In this document: positions 35,599 through 44,537 of the stretch, in pieces | How the letters are laid out: every line of letters starts with the position of its first letter | Position numbering within the stretch: position 1 is the stretch's first letter | From: Bradyrhizobium uaiense | GTDB lineage: Bacteria > Pseudomonadota > Alphaproteobacteria > Rhizobiales > Xanthobacteraceae | NCBI RefSeq assembly: GCF_010811875.1 | Contig: NZ_VKHP01000027.1 | Coordinates: forward strand, 1 to 54,349 | Direction: 5' to 3' | DNA: 54,349 bases | Notes under the pieces: generated by a model | What the model saw: the letters and a program-made list of their open reading frames with translations, nothing else | Told to the model about the DNA's origin: nothing | Database searches by the model: none | Made by a program: the position numbers and the translations under genes

Positions 35599-38500
35599 TC
35601 ACCACGAGTAGCGCAGCGTCCCCGTCCCGCCATAGGTTTGCGCGCCGGCGCCGAAATCGCCGTCGAATTTGACGATCGCGGTCCAGCTCTGTGTGATGTG
35701 CAGTTCGGCGGCGGCGGTCGTCAGCGCGGAGTCCTTCGGCGGCGCCGCGCCGTTCACCGTGAAATTCGAGCCGGGCAAGGCCTGGAAAGCGGCGTTCAAC
35801 GCCGTCGCATTCGTGTACCAATCATGCGCCCAGGCGAAGCGGCCGCGCAGCACCAGCGGCATGCCGTTGACGACTTGCAGATTGTCGAAGCGCATGCCGA
35901 GCTCACTGCGCGTGTCGGTCGCATTTGCCGACGCATAAGACAATCCGAAGCCACCGCCGGTGAGATCGGTTTCGGTGTAGCTCGGCGTGCGGAAGCCTTG
36001 CGCCTGCAGTGCGGCGTAAGGTGTCACGCCAATGATGGCGCCGGTGACCGGCACGGCATAGCGATAGCCGGCTTCGCCCCGCGCCGCGTAGCTCTGGCCT
36101 GTGAACGTCGCGCGCAACTGATCGCCGAGCGCGATGCGATCCGTGGTGAACCAGTGATTGGCGAAGGCCAGCGCACCGGACAGATAGAGCGGCCCCCAAT
36201 GCGTCTTGGTGTAGAGGCCGGCCTGGAAGGCGTCGCTGCGTCCAGAGCCGAGCGCCTGCGCGAGCGTCCAATTCGTGCCGCCGCCGGCAAGGCCGAAGCC
36301 GTAGACCGTGTCCGGCGTGAGGTGCCGCTCCATGCCGGCCGCGAAGCCGTAATCGCTCGCCGTGACATTATTGGAGCCGAGCGCCGCATTGCCATCGGTA
36401 TGGCTCGCGCCACCGAAAGCCGCGCCCCACACCGTCCAGCGCTGATCGAAGCTTTGCGGCGCATTGGATTGCGGCGCCTTCAGCGCCTTGGCGTAAGCGA
36501 GCGCCACATCTGCCGGCAAGGTCGTGTCCTGCTCCGGCGCAAATCTTGCGGTGCCGCCGCCGCTGATGCCGCCGCCGCCCGCCGTCGGATCGAGCATCAG
36601 CTCCAGGAAATGCGTCATCAGATGATCGGCACCTTTGCCCGCCCCAGTCGCCGCTTCGCCGGAGAGCTGGCTCAGCGCATATTGCAATTGCGCCGGAGGA
36701 AGATTGAACAGATTGGCAAAGCCCGCCGGCGGCGTAACGCCGCTCTGGATCGCGGTGTCGATCGCGGTGGCGACATTGACGACATTGACGGGCGGATTGG
36801 GTGGCAACAGCGGCAGCAGCGAGTTGTATCTGACCGTCAGATCGACGTCGTCGCCGGTATAGCTGAGCACACCTCTGTAGAGGCCGAAGACGACGTCCTG
36901 GTTGGTGAACGTCCCGGTCACGCCGCCGTTGGCGGCAAGCACCGTATAGGTGGAGTTGACAACGGGCGTGCTGCCGCCGGCGACGGCGAAGCGCGCGCCG
37001 CTCGCGATCGTCGCCGTCCCGGACACGTTGGCGCGGCTCGCCGCCGCGCCGTTGAGCGTCACCATGTAGACCGCCGCCGATTGCAGCGTGAGGCTGCCAT
37101 TGATCGTCATCGACGTGCCGGGCGCCAGCGTGCCGCCGCTATTGACGCTGACCGACTTGAACGTGCCGGTGCCGGCCAGCGTGCCGCCGGCATTGACGTT
37201 GACCGCGTTGAACGTGCCGGTGCCGGTGAGCGTGCCGCCGTCGACGTTCCAGGCCTGGGACTGGCCGAAGACGCCGGTCGCCGTCCACACGCCGCCCACC
37301 ACGTTGAAGGCGGTGAAGCCGGTATATTGCGTGCCGATATTCGACAGGTTGAAAGCGCCGCTGCCGGTGCCGCCGAGCTGGAACGTGTCGCCGCCCTGGC
37401 CCTTGACGAGGCCGGTGATGCTGTAGCCCGGCCCCAGCGTAAAACTGTTGCCGGCGGCATTGCCTGACAGATCCACCGCCGTGCCGCTCGTCCCGACGAT
37501 GACGCCGGAATCGAAAACGCCGACCGGGCTTGCGCTGCTGACCGAGATGCCGGTGGCGGCCGAGATCGTGCCGCTATTGGTGATCCCGTCAGCGAAGGCC
37601 ATGACATGGTCGACCTTGATGCCGGTGCCGCCGGCCAAGATCGTACCGGAATTGCTGATGCCGCCGGTAAAGGTCGAGATCGTCATCGACGCACCAAAGA
37701 AGGCGTCGCCGCCGACCCAAATGCCGTTGCCGCCCAACCCGGCCGAGATCATGCCGGAATTGCTGATGCCGCCGCCGAAGCTGGAGATCGTCACCGACGA
37801 CCCGCCGCTCAAGGCGATGCCGCCGACCCAAATGCCGTCACCGCCCACCCCGGCCGAGATCGAGCCGGAATTGTTGATGCCGCCGTTGAAGGCCGAGATG
37901 GTCACTGACGGCGCATTGATGAAGACGTTGCCGCCGACCCTGATGCCGGCGAAGCCGGCCGAGATCGTGCCGGAATTGCTGATGCCGCCGCTGAAGCTGG
38001 AGATCGTCACCGATGAGCCGTTGGTGAGGTCGCCGCCGATCCAAATGCCGCTGCTGGCGGCCGAGATCGTGCCGGAATTGGCGATGCCGTCGCTGAAGGC
38101 CGAGATCGTCACCGAAAACGGAAGTTGAACGAAGCCGTTGCTGCCGCCGACCAAAATGCCGTTGCCGAGGCCGACGCCGAGGGCGGCCGAGATCGTGCCG
38201 GAATTGCTGATGCCGCCGCTGAAGGTCGAGATTTTGACCGACGTGCCGGCGCCGCCGCCGACCCAAATGCCGTTGCCGCCGGGGTTGCGGATGCCGTGGG
38301 GGCCGCCGCTGTTGCCGGCCGAGATCGTGCCGGAATTGCTGATGCCGCCGCTGAAGCCGGAGATCACCGATACGCCGTTGGAGTAGTCGTCGCCGCCGAC
38401 CACAATGCCGTAGGCGCCGGCCGAGATCATGCCGGAATTGCTGATGCCGCCGCTGAAGCTGGAGACCGTCACGGTGCCGCCGCCGACCAAAATGCCGTCG

Positions 38501-39081
38501 ACGCCGGCCGAGATCGTGCCCGAATTGTTGATGCCGCCGCTGAAGCTGGAGACCGTCACGGCGCCGCCGACCAAAATGCCCAAGTAGCCGCCGGCCGAGA
38601 TCGTGCCCGAATTGCTGATGCCGCCGCTGAAGCTGTCGCCGCCGACCAAAATGCCGTCGCCGGCCGAGATCGTGCCGGAATTGCTGATGCCGCCGCTGAC
38701 AGTCGCATTATAAGTCAATATTCCGGTGCCTGAGGCCGCGGTGATGTTGCCGGCGTTGATAACGCTGCCGCCGATTGAGCTGTTGCTGACGGTGATACCG
38801 GGCAAGAAAACGCCGCTCGCGGTGATGGTACCGCTCGCGCCATTGACCAGATTGCCGCTGACAGTCGCATTGTTGACGACGATGCAGTCGCTGCTGCCGG
38901 TGTTGGTATAGGGGAACGGCCCGGTATAGCATGCATGGGCCGCCGGCGCGCCGCCGCCGACCAGCAGCGCGGCAAGCGAACACGACGCGAGAAGCGGGCG
39001 CAGACGCGCACCGTCAATGCTGGTTGCTTCGGAGGCGGCGCGCTGCGCGTAATGGTTGCCGAGCTGCAAATGATTTGTCAC
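35599..39081 (-). CDS. Type Va autotransporter, repeat-rich passenger
   Basis: This 1160-residue autotransporter has an extended signal peptide (LRPLLASCSLAALLVGGGAP, ending in AAHA) and a passenger of about a dozen imperfect repeats of the form FSGGISNSGTISAG...GIWVGG (about residues 125-500), predicted as a beta-helix. An autochaperone-like stretch follows (WNVDGGTLTGTGTFNAVNVN, then GTLAPGTSMTING), and a C-terminal barrel from about 880 ends GTLRYSW, the aromatic end recognised by the BAM complex. Repeats are rich in Ser, Gly, Asn and Ile. The start is GTG 39081. The glycosyl/sulfotransferase fusion directly downstream suggests the passenger is modified. Likely an adhesin or cell-surface structural protein. 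Repeat DNA is GC-rich and could expand or contract. Confidence 0.9.
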   Translation of the reverse strand: MTNHLQLGNHYAQRAASEATSIDGARLRPLLASCSLAALLVGGGAPAAHACYTGPFPYTNTGSSDCIVVNNATVSGNLVNGASGTITASGVFLPGITVSNSSIGGSVINAGNITAASGTGILTYNATVSGGISNSGTISAGDGILVGGDSFSGGISNSGTISAGGYLGILVGGAVTVSSFSGGINNSGTISAGVDGILVGGGTVTVSSFSGGISNSGMISAGAYGIVVGGDDYSNGVSVISGFSGGISNSGTISAGNSGGPHGIRNPGGNGIWVGGGAGTSVKISTFSGGISNSGTISAALGVGLGNGILVGGSNGFVQLPFSVTISAFSDGIANSGTISAASSGIWIGGDLTNGSSVTISSFSGGISNSGTISAGFAGIRVGGNVFINAPSVTISAFNGGINNSGSISAGVGGDGIWVGGIALSGGSSVTISSFGGGISNSGMISAGLGGNGIWVGGDAFFGASMTISTFTGGISNSGTILAGGTGIKVDHVMAFADGITNSGTISAATGISVSSASPVGVFDSGVIVGTSGTAVDLSGNAAGNSFTLGPGYSITGLVKGQGGDTFQLGGTGSGAFNLSNIGTQYTGFTAFNVVGGVWTATGVFGQSQAWNVDGGTLTGTGTFNAVNVNAGGTLAGTGTFKSVSVNSGGTLAPGTSMTINGSLTLQSAAVYMVTLNGAAASRANVSGTATIASGARFAVAGGSTPVVNSTYTVLAANGGVTGTFTNQDVVFGLYRGVLSYTGDDVDLTVRYNSLLPLLPPNPPVNVVNVATAIDTAIQSGVTPPAGFANLFNLPPAQLQYALSQLSGEAATGAGKGADHLMTHFLELMLDPTAGGGGISGGGTARFAPEQDTTLPADVALAYAKALKAPQSNAPQSFDQRWTVWGAAFGGASHTDGNAALGSNNVTASDYGFAAGMERHLTPDTVYGFGLAGGGTNWTLAQALGSGRSDAFQAGLYTKTHWGPLYLSGALAFANHWFTTDRIALGDQLRATFTGQSYAARGEAGYRYAVPVTGAIIGVTPYAALQAQGFRTPSYTETDLTGGGFGLSYASANATDTRSELGMRFDNLQVVNGMPLVLRGRFAWAHDWYTNATALNAAFQALPGSNFTVNGAAPPKDSALTTAAAELHITQSWTAIVKFDGDFGAGAQTYGGTGTLRYSW

Positions 39082-39330
39082 TTATTGCCCCGAACCGGGC
39101 CGCCGCGGAGGAATCCCCGGCAAATATCCCCGGCCATGTCCTTTCGAATCCGTCGGAGAGCAATCGGAAATCCCCCCGACGACGTCTACCTACGCTGATC
39201 GCCGTCAATCCCTGCGTCAGTCAAGCGTGACAACAGCGTGACTCTTGCTTGCGCGGCATCCAAAATATGCCAAAGCATGTAAGATGTGCTTCCGGGGACA
39301 CGGTCTCCGAGCGCCAGGGTCACGTTTGGA

Positions 39331-42300
39331 ATGAGAGACAGCGTGCAACTTCCGAGATTTGCTCTGTCGCTGTTCGGGCGCTTTGAGCTGACCACAAGCG
39401 ATGGCGTGATCCCGCTGCCTGGCCGGAAGCTCGCCGGACTGCTGGCTTATCTGGCCTGCACGGCGCCTCGCCCCCAATCACGCGAAAAGCTCGCGAACCT
39501 GCTCTGGGGGTCGCATTTCGAAACCCAGGCCCGGCAGAATCTGCGCCAGAGCCTGGTCAGGTTACGCCGAATTCTCGGCCAGGAGGCCATTTTCAGCGAC
39601 GACCATGACGTCTGGCTCGCACCCGGCATGTTCGATTGCGACGCAGCCCGTTTCGAGGCGTTGATCCTCGAAGGCAGCCGCGCGTCGCTGGCTGCGGCCG
39701 CCGATCTGTATCGCAACCCGCTGCTGACGGATTTGAATATCGAAGAAGATGCCTGGTCGGAATGGCTCGATAAAAAACGAGAGCGACTGGAAGACCTGGC
39801 GGTCGATTCCATGGTCCGGCACGGCCAGCACGCGTTGCAATCGGGAAACCCGGAATCCGCGCTCAAGAATGCCGACCGGGCCATCGCGGTGAATGGCTTG
39901 CGCGAAGACGCGCATCGGCTGGTCATCCAGGCGCTCACAGCCACCGGACGCAAGGCTGAAGCGCTCAAGCGCTATCAAAACCTGGTCGTGCTGCTCAAGC
40001 GCGAACTGAATACCGCCCCCGACGCGGTCACCCAGTCGCTCGTCGCCGGGCTCCGCAGCGCCGGGCCATCCGACTCAGCGCATGCGAGTGAGCCCTCGGG
40101 CAGCGTTGATGAGCCGGGTCCTGCAGCCGTAGCTGTCGCAGCGCGCGACGGCGATGCGCCCCTGCAATCGATTCATCGCGGCAGCCGCCAGCAGCGTCAA
40201 TTGACGATCATGTCGTGCGACCTGATTGGCGCGACGCCGCTTTCGGCAGACCGCGACCCGGAGGACGTCCACGATCAGATCATCGCCTTCCATCAGCTGG
40301 CGGCCAGTATTGCCGCGCAATTCCATGGCTTCGTCGCCCAGTACCAGGGCAACGGCCTCCTGATCTATTTCGGTTACCCCGCAGCCAACGAGCACGACGC
40401 CGAGCACGCCGTGCGCGCAGGCCTTGCCGTCGTCGACGCCGTCCGAATCCTGAGTGCGCCCGCCGGCAGCCCGCTTCGGGCAAGCGTGGGGATCGCTACA
40501 GGACTGGTCGTGATCGGCGAAAAGCCCGCATCCGGCGACATGCGGCAACAACTTGCGATCGGCGAGACGCCAGACCTCGCGATTCGGTTGCGGACCGCGG
40601 CTGCGCCGGGCGAGGTCGCGATCGCAGCCGACACACGGCGGCTACTCGGGCAATTGTTCGAGTATCGCGCGCTGCCGGACATAGAGGTCAAGGGGCTGTC
40701 ACAAGCGGTGACCGCGTGGCATGTGCTCGGCGAGGCTGTCGGCGTCAGCCGCTTCGATGCTAGACGCGCCGGATCATTGACCGCCCTCGCCGGCCGCCAG
40801 GAAGAAATCGAGCTGCTTCTGCGCCGCTGGGATCAGGCAAGGTCCGGCGCGGGCCGCGTGATGGTGCTTTCGGGCGAGCCCGGCATCGGCAAGTCGCGCA
40901 TCGTCGAGAGCGTGCTGGCAAGGCTGGAGGACGGACGGCATCGCCACTTGCACTATTCTTGCTCTCCGCACCATACGCACAGCGCGCTCTACCCGGTCAT
41001 CACCCAACTGGAACTGGCTGCGGACTTCGAACCTGGCAGTGGCGCCAGCGCGCGGATCGACAGGCTGGAAGCCCTGATCGAGCCGACGACGACAAATCTG
41101 CCGCTCGATGTCGCGCTCATCGCCGAGCTCGTGGGTGTGCCTATGGACGGACGCTATCCGGCATTGGCGATCAGCCCGCAACAGAAACGGGAGATGACTC
41201 TCAACGCACTTCTCAATCAGCTTTCAGGCCTGGCGGCACAGAAGCCCATGCTGATCGTGGTCGAGGATGCGCACTGGATCGATCCGACATCCCTCGATCT
41301 GCTCGACGCAATGGTGGCCCGCGCGGCAAATCTGCCGTTGCTGTTGCTCGTCACGGTCCGGCCGGAATTCCAGCCGTCCTGGGTCGGCCAGCCTCATGTC
41401 ACGATGCTGCCCCTCAGTCGCCTGGGCCGTAGCGAAAGTGCTGGCATCATTGGCGACATCGCCCGCGACAAGGTTCTCCCCGAGACGATCGTGGAGCAGA
41501 TCCTGTCGCGTACCGACGGCGTACCGCTGTTCATCGAGGAGCTGACCCGTACGCTGCTCGAGGATGGGCCGTTGCGCGAAGCATCCGACCGCAGTGTCCT
41601 CGACGGAGCGCTGCCGTCGCTCGCCATACCGACGACGTTGCAGGCCTCGTTGGCGGCTCGCCTCGATCTGCTCGGCGGCGCGGCGAAGGACGTGGCTTCG
41701 ATCGGTGCCGCCATCGGCCGGGAATTCTCCTACGAGATGATCGCCGCGATATCGCCGCTGGCCCCCTTGGATATCGACGCCGCGCTTGGCCGGCTGACGG
41801 CCTCCGGCCTCGTCACCCGCCGCGGCACGCCGCCGCTGGCGAGCTACGCATTCAGGCACGCGTTGGTGCAGGATGCCGCCTATGTCACGATGCTCAGAAG
41901 CCAACGACGGCAGTTGCACGCAGATATCGCGAGCGCGCTGATCAAACACTGCTCCGCGCAGACCGAAAGCCAACCCGAGATCATCGCCCATCATTTCGCG
42001 GAAGCCGGACTGGCCCGCGAAGCGACCGACCATTGGATCAAGGCCGGGCGGCTTGCACACACACGCTGGGCCAACCGCGAGGCCGCCAGTTTCTTCGAGC
42101 GGGCGTTGCGCAGCCTCGAGACGCTGCCAGAAACCACGGCGACGATGGAACAGGCGATCGATCTTCGGTTTGATCTGAAAACATCGCTGCTCCCACTCGG
42201 CCAGTTCGGGCGCATCCTCGGCTATCTTCGCGAAGCCGAAGCGTTGGCCGAACGCCTGGGCGATGCTCCGCGGCTTTGTCTGTCCTCTATTCACATGTGC

Positions 42301-43311
42301 CAGACTCTCGGCTTCACCGGCAATCCACTGGACGCCGTCAAATTCGGACGGCATGCGCATCTTCTTGCCGATTCTCTCGGCGAACTTTCGCTCCGGGTCG
42401 CGGCATCGCTTTTTCTCGGGACCGCTTGCTTCTTGACGCTGCACTACGCCGAGGCAGAATCTCTTTTTCTCAAGGTCCTGGAGCTACTCGAAGGCGAACT
42501 GAGCTTCCAGCAATTTTCCCTTGCCGGATTTCCGGCGGTCAGCGCCCGCAGTTTTCTCACGCGCATCTGTACCGACCAGGGCAAATTCGAACGAGGCATC
42601 GTTCACGGCGAGGAAGGCATCCGCCTCGCTGAAGCGGTCGACCACCCCTATAGCCTGGCCACCGTCTGCTGGTGTCTTGCTGACCTGCTGGCAACCCGGG
42701 GAGAACTGAGCCGCACGGTCGCCCTGCTGGAGCGCGGCCTGACGGTGGCTCGCGAGTGGAACCTGCCGTTCCTTGTCGCAGGTAATTCGGGCAGCCTGGG
42801 CTATGCGTATGCGCGGCTGGGCCGAGCTGCCGAAGGCCTGCCGCTGATGGAACAGGCGTTGAACGTTTTCGAGGATATGGGACATCGATTTGCCCAGGCA
42901 CTGTTCCTGACGCCGATGGGCGAAGTATGCATGCTTGCAGGCCGCCACACGGACGCTCTCAAATTTGCCGGGAAGGCGCTGGCGCTGGCCCGCGAAAACG
43001 GTCAACGCGGCAGCGAGGCGGCCGCCCTCCGTCTTCTTGGCGAAGCTTCCGGCCGCGACGGCTCTCCTGAGCAGGCCGAAGGCTACTATCGCGATGCGCT
43101 CGCGCTGGCCAAGGAGCTCGACCTGCGTCCGCTCGTCGCGCGTTGCCATCAGGGCCTCGGAAAACTCTATCTGCACGCCGGCCGACCGGACCAAGCTGGC
43201 GAGCAACTCGCGGCCGCGACGACGATGTATCAGGACATGGACATGCGGTATTGGCTGGAGCAGGCCGATGCGGAATTAAGCCGGCTGCCTCATCTCGCCG
43301 CTGATGCGTGA
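39331..43311 (+). CDS. SARP/BTAD regulator with cyclase-like, AAA and TPR domains
   Basis: This large multidomain regulator has 1326 residues. Order: winged-helix SARP domain (about 10-85, FALSLFGRFELTTSDG); BTAD (about 90-240); a class III nucleotide-cyclase-like domain (about 290-460); an AAA_16/STAND ATPase (about 475-850; Walker A GEPGIGKSR, Walker B LIVVEDAHWID); and a TPR-rich C-terminus. The cyclase domain keeps the first metal Asp (SCDLIGATPLS), but the second metal site reads YQGNG where relatives have GDG, so catalysis is doubtful. The ATG at 39331 is preferred over a GTG at 39286; neither has a good ribosome-binding site. It is divergent from the autotransporter gene, so it may regulate it. 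Confidence 0.85.
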   Translation: MRDSVQLPRFALSLFGRFELTTSDGVIPLPGRKLAGLLAYLACTAPRPQSREKLANLLWGSHFETQARQNLRQSLVRLRRILGQEAIFSDDHDVWLAPGMFDCDAARFEALILEGSRASLAAAADLYRNPLLTDLNIEEDAWSEWLDKKRERLEDLAVDSMVRHGQHALQSGNPESALKNADRAIAVNGLREDAHRLVIQALTATGRKAEALKRYQNLVVLLKRELNTAPDAVTQSLVAGLRSAGPSDSAHASEPSGSVDEPGPAAVAVAARDGDAPLQSIHRGSRQQRQLTIMSCDLIGATPLSADRDPEDVHDQIIAFHQLAASIAAQFHGFVAQYQGNGLLIYFGYPAANEHDAEHAVRAGLAVVDAVRILSAPAGSPLRASVGIATGLVVIGEKPASGDMRQQLAIGETPDLAIRLRTAAAPGEVAIAADTRRLLGQLFEYRALPDIEVKGLSQAVTAWHVLGEAVGVSRFDARRAGSLTALAGRQEEIELLLRRWDQARSGAGRVMVLSGEPGIGKSRIVESVLARLEDGRHRHLHYSCSPHHTHSALYPVITQLELAADFEPGSGASARIDRLEALIEPTTTNLPLDVALIAELVGVPMDGRYPALAISPQQKREMTLNALLNQLSGLAAQKPMLIVVEDAHWIDPTSLDLLDAMVARAANLPLLLLVTVRPEFQPSWVGQPHVTMLPLSRLGRSESAGIIGDIARDKVLPETIVEQILSRTDGVPLFIEELTRTLLEDGPLREASDRSVLDGALPSLAIPTTLQASLAARLDLLGGAAKDVASIGAAIGREFSYEMIAAISPLAPLDIDAALGRLTASGLVTRRGTPPLASYAFRHALVQDAAYVTMLRSQRRQLHADIASALIKHCSAQTESQPEIIAHHFAEAGLAREATDHWIKAGRLAHTRWANREAASFFERALRSLETLPETTATMEQAIDLRFDLKTSLLPLGQFGRILGYLREAEALAERLGDAPRLCLSSIHMCQTLGFTGNPLDAVKFGRHAHLLADSLGELSLRVAASLFLGTACFLTLHYAEAESLFLKVLELLEGELSFQQFSLAGFPAVSARSFLTRICTDQGKFERGIVHGEEGIRLAEAVDHPYSLATVCWCLADLLATRGELSRTVALLERGLTVAREWNLPFLVAGNSGSLGYAYARLGRAAEGLPLMEQALNVFEDMGHRFAQALFLTPMGEVCMLAGRHTDALKFAGKALALARENGQRGSEAAALRLLGEASGRDGSPEQAEGYYRDALALAKELDLRPLVARCHQGLGKLYLHAGRPDQAGEQLAAATTMYQDMDMRYWLEQADAELSRLPHLAADA

Positions 43312-43499
43312 GCCGGCGGCATCGCCGCTCGAAAGGCATACCTGGCGAGCGCGGTGGATGTGATCGTCGTTTTCAAGGACAAGATCCGGATCGTCGTCTC
43401 ATACGACAACATCCGATCCACATTCAGCCCCGAGGGCCAACCCAAGCCGCTAACCCAAGCCGTCAACGTAAGCCTCGGGTTCGTAGATCTGTTCAGGAA

Positions 43500-43574
43500 T
43501 GGCGCTCCCTAGGGGAATCGAACCCCTGTTTCAGCCTTGAGAGGGCCGCGTCCTAACCGCTAGACGAAGGGAGC
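43500..43574 (-). tRNA. tRNA-Glu (anticodon CTC)
   Basis: The minus strand folds as a complete tRNA: acceptor GCTCCCT/AGGGAGC, D-arm with TAGCGGTTAGGAC, anticodon loop CTCTCAA (anticodon CTC), T-arm CAGGGGTTCGATTCCCCT, discriminator G and an encoded CCA at 43502-43500. It lies between the SARP-type regulator and the Mo-hydroxylase genes; no neighbouring tRNA was seen. tRNA-Glu genes often serve as integration sites, but no phage-like gene abuts this one. Confidence 0.95.
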
Positions 43575-43605
43575 GTTGAGGGGGAAGGCAATAGCCTCGA
43601 AATCG

Positions 43606-43640
43606 CCCCGCCGCAAGATGGCTTGTGCATTGCGGCGGGG
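43606..43640. terminator. Strong hairpin, terminator-like
   Basis: CCCCGCCGCAA and TTGCGGCGGGG are perfect 11-base arms around a 13-base loop, followed on the plus strand by ATTTTGT. It lies just upstream of the minus-strand tRNA-Glu. The T-run is weak, so termination is uncertain. Confidence 0.4.
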
Positions 43641-44083
43641 ATTTTGTCATCCATGCTTACCATGCCGTGCCCGCGGTTTCAGCACGGAAAGGGGTCCCGG
43701 AGCGCCCTGCCCGAGGGGCCCCGCGCGCGGATCAGCGATGCGGCCGCACCGATTGCATGATGACCACGTCAGGATGTCATCTCTGCATCATGCACGGCCC
43801 TGCTTTCGCCAAATGGAAATGCAAAACAGCTCCCTGTAAAACACCTGGCTGTGAAGTCACCGTCGGCCTGCCTCTGCTAACATCGCAGCCATTCACCATG
43901 CTGCGCCTGCACGGCGCCGGATAAGCGAGAGGAGTGCTTGGAACAAAGCGCACGGCCTTAGCGCGGCAATTTGGCTCACGAATATCTTGGCACAACAAAC
44001 ATCAGCGCGGCCGCAGGCGATGGAAGACGTTCCGCACCTCGCGCCGCAACCGGTCAATAGCTTAAGCAGAGCGAGGACAGACC
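43641..44083. other. Intergenic region upstream of the Mo-hydroxylase genes
   Basis: Short frames occur but none looks like a real protein. The segment should hold the promoter of the iron-sulfur subunit gene; GAGGA about ten bases before 44084 is its ribosome-binding site. Confidence 0.45.
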
Positions 44084-44536
44084 ATGATCAAACTAAAAAT
44101 CAACGGCCAGGAACAGAATTGGGACGGCGACCCGGATCTTTCGCTGCTGTGGTATCTCCGTGACGAAGCCGGCCTCACGGGTACCAAGTTCGGCTGCGGC
44201 CAGGCACTGTGCGGCGCCTGCACCGTGATCGTCGACAAGGAGGCGGTCCGCGCCTGCATCACCTCGGTCTCCGACGTTGTCGGCCGCGAGGTCACCACCA
44301 TCGAGGGCCTGCACCCGACCGGCGACCATCCGGTGCAGAAGGCGTGGCGCCAAGTCAATGTTCCGCAATGCGGCTACTGCCAGGCCGGCCAGATCATGCA
44401 GGCGGCGGCGCTGCTCGACCAGAACCCGAAGCCCGACCACGGCCAGATCCGCGAAGCCATGTCGGGCAATATCTGCCGCTGCGGCTGCTATCAGCGAATC
44501 GAGAATGCCGTCCATCTCGCATCGACGGGGGTGTGA
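44084..44536 (+). CDS. (2Fe-2S) subunit of a molybdenum hydroxylase (IorA-like)
   Basis: This is the small iron-sulfur subunit, 150 residues, of a xanthine-oxidase-family enzyme resembling isoquinoline 1-oxidoreductase or bacterial aldehyde oxidases. The N-terminal plant-type ferredoxin cluster is ligated by CGQALCGACTV and a later Cys (VRAC). The C-terminal helical domain carries the second cluster, CGYCQAGQ and NICRCGCYQRI. It passes electrons from the Mo centre of the partner subunit encoded after one base. No FAD subunit or cytochrome c gene is adjacent, so the downstream acceptor is open. Confidence 0.92.
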   Translation: MIKLKINGQEQNWDGDPDLSLLWYLRDEAGLTGTKFGCGQALCGACTVIVDKEAVRACITSVSDVVGREVTTIEGLHPTGDHPVQKAWRQVNVPQCGYCQAGQIMQAAALLDQNPKPDHGQIREAMSGNICRCGCYQRIENAVHLASTGV

Positions 44537-44537
44537 C

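Noticed and set aside
37560..38700. CRISPR-like regular repeats
   Set aside because: The units are in-frame protein repeats of the autotransporter with variable spacing, not identical repeats separated by unique spacers.
43576..43924. Short plus-strand frames after the tRNA-Glu
   Set aside because: They cross a strong hairpin, have Arg/Pro-rich translations and no ribosome-binding site, so they are probably non-coding.
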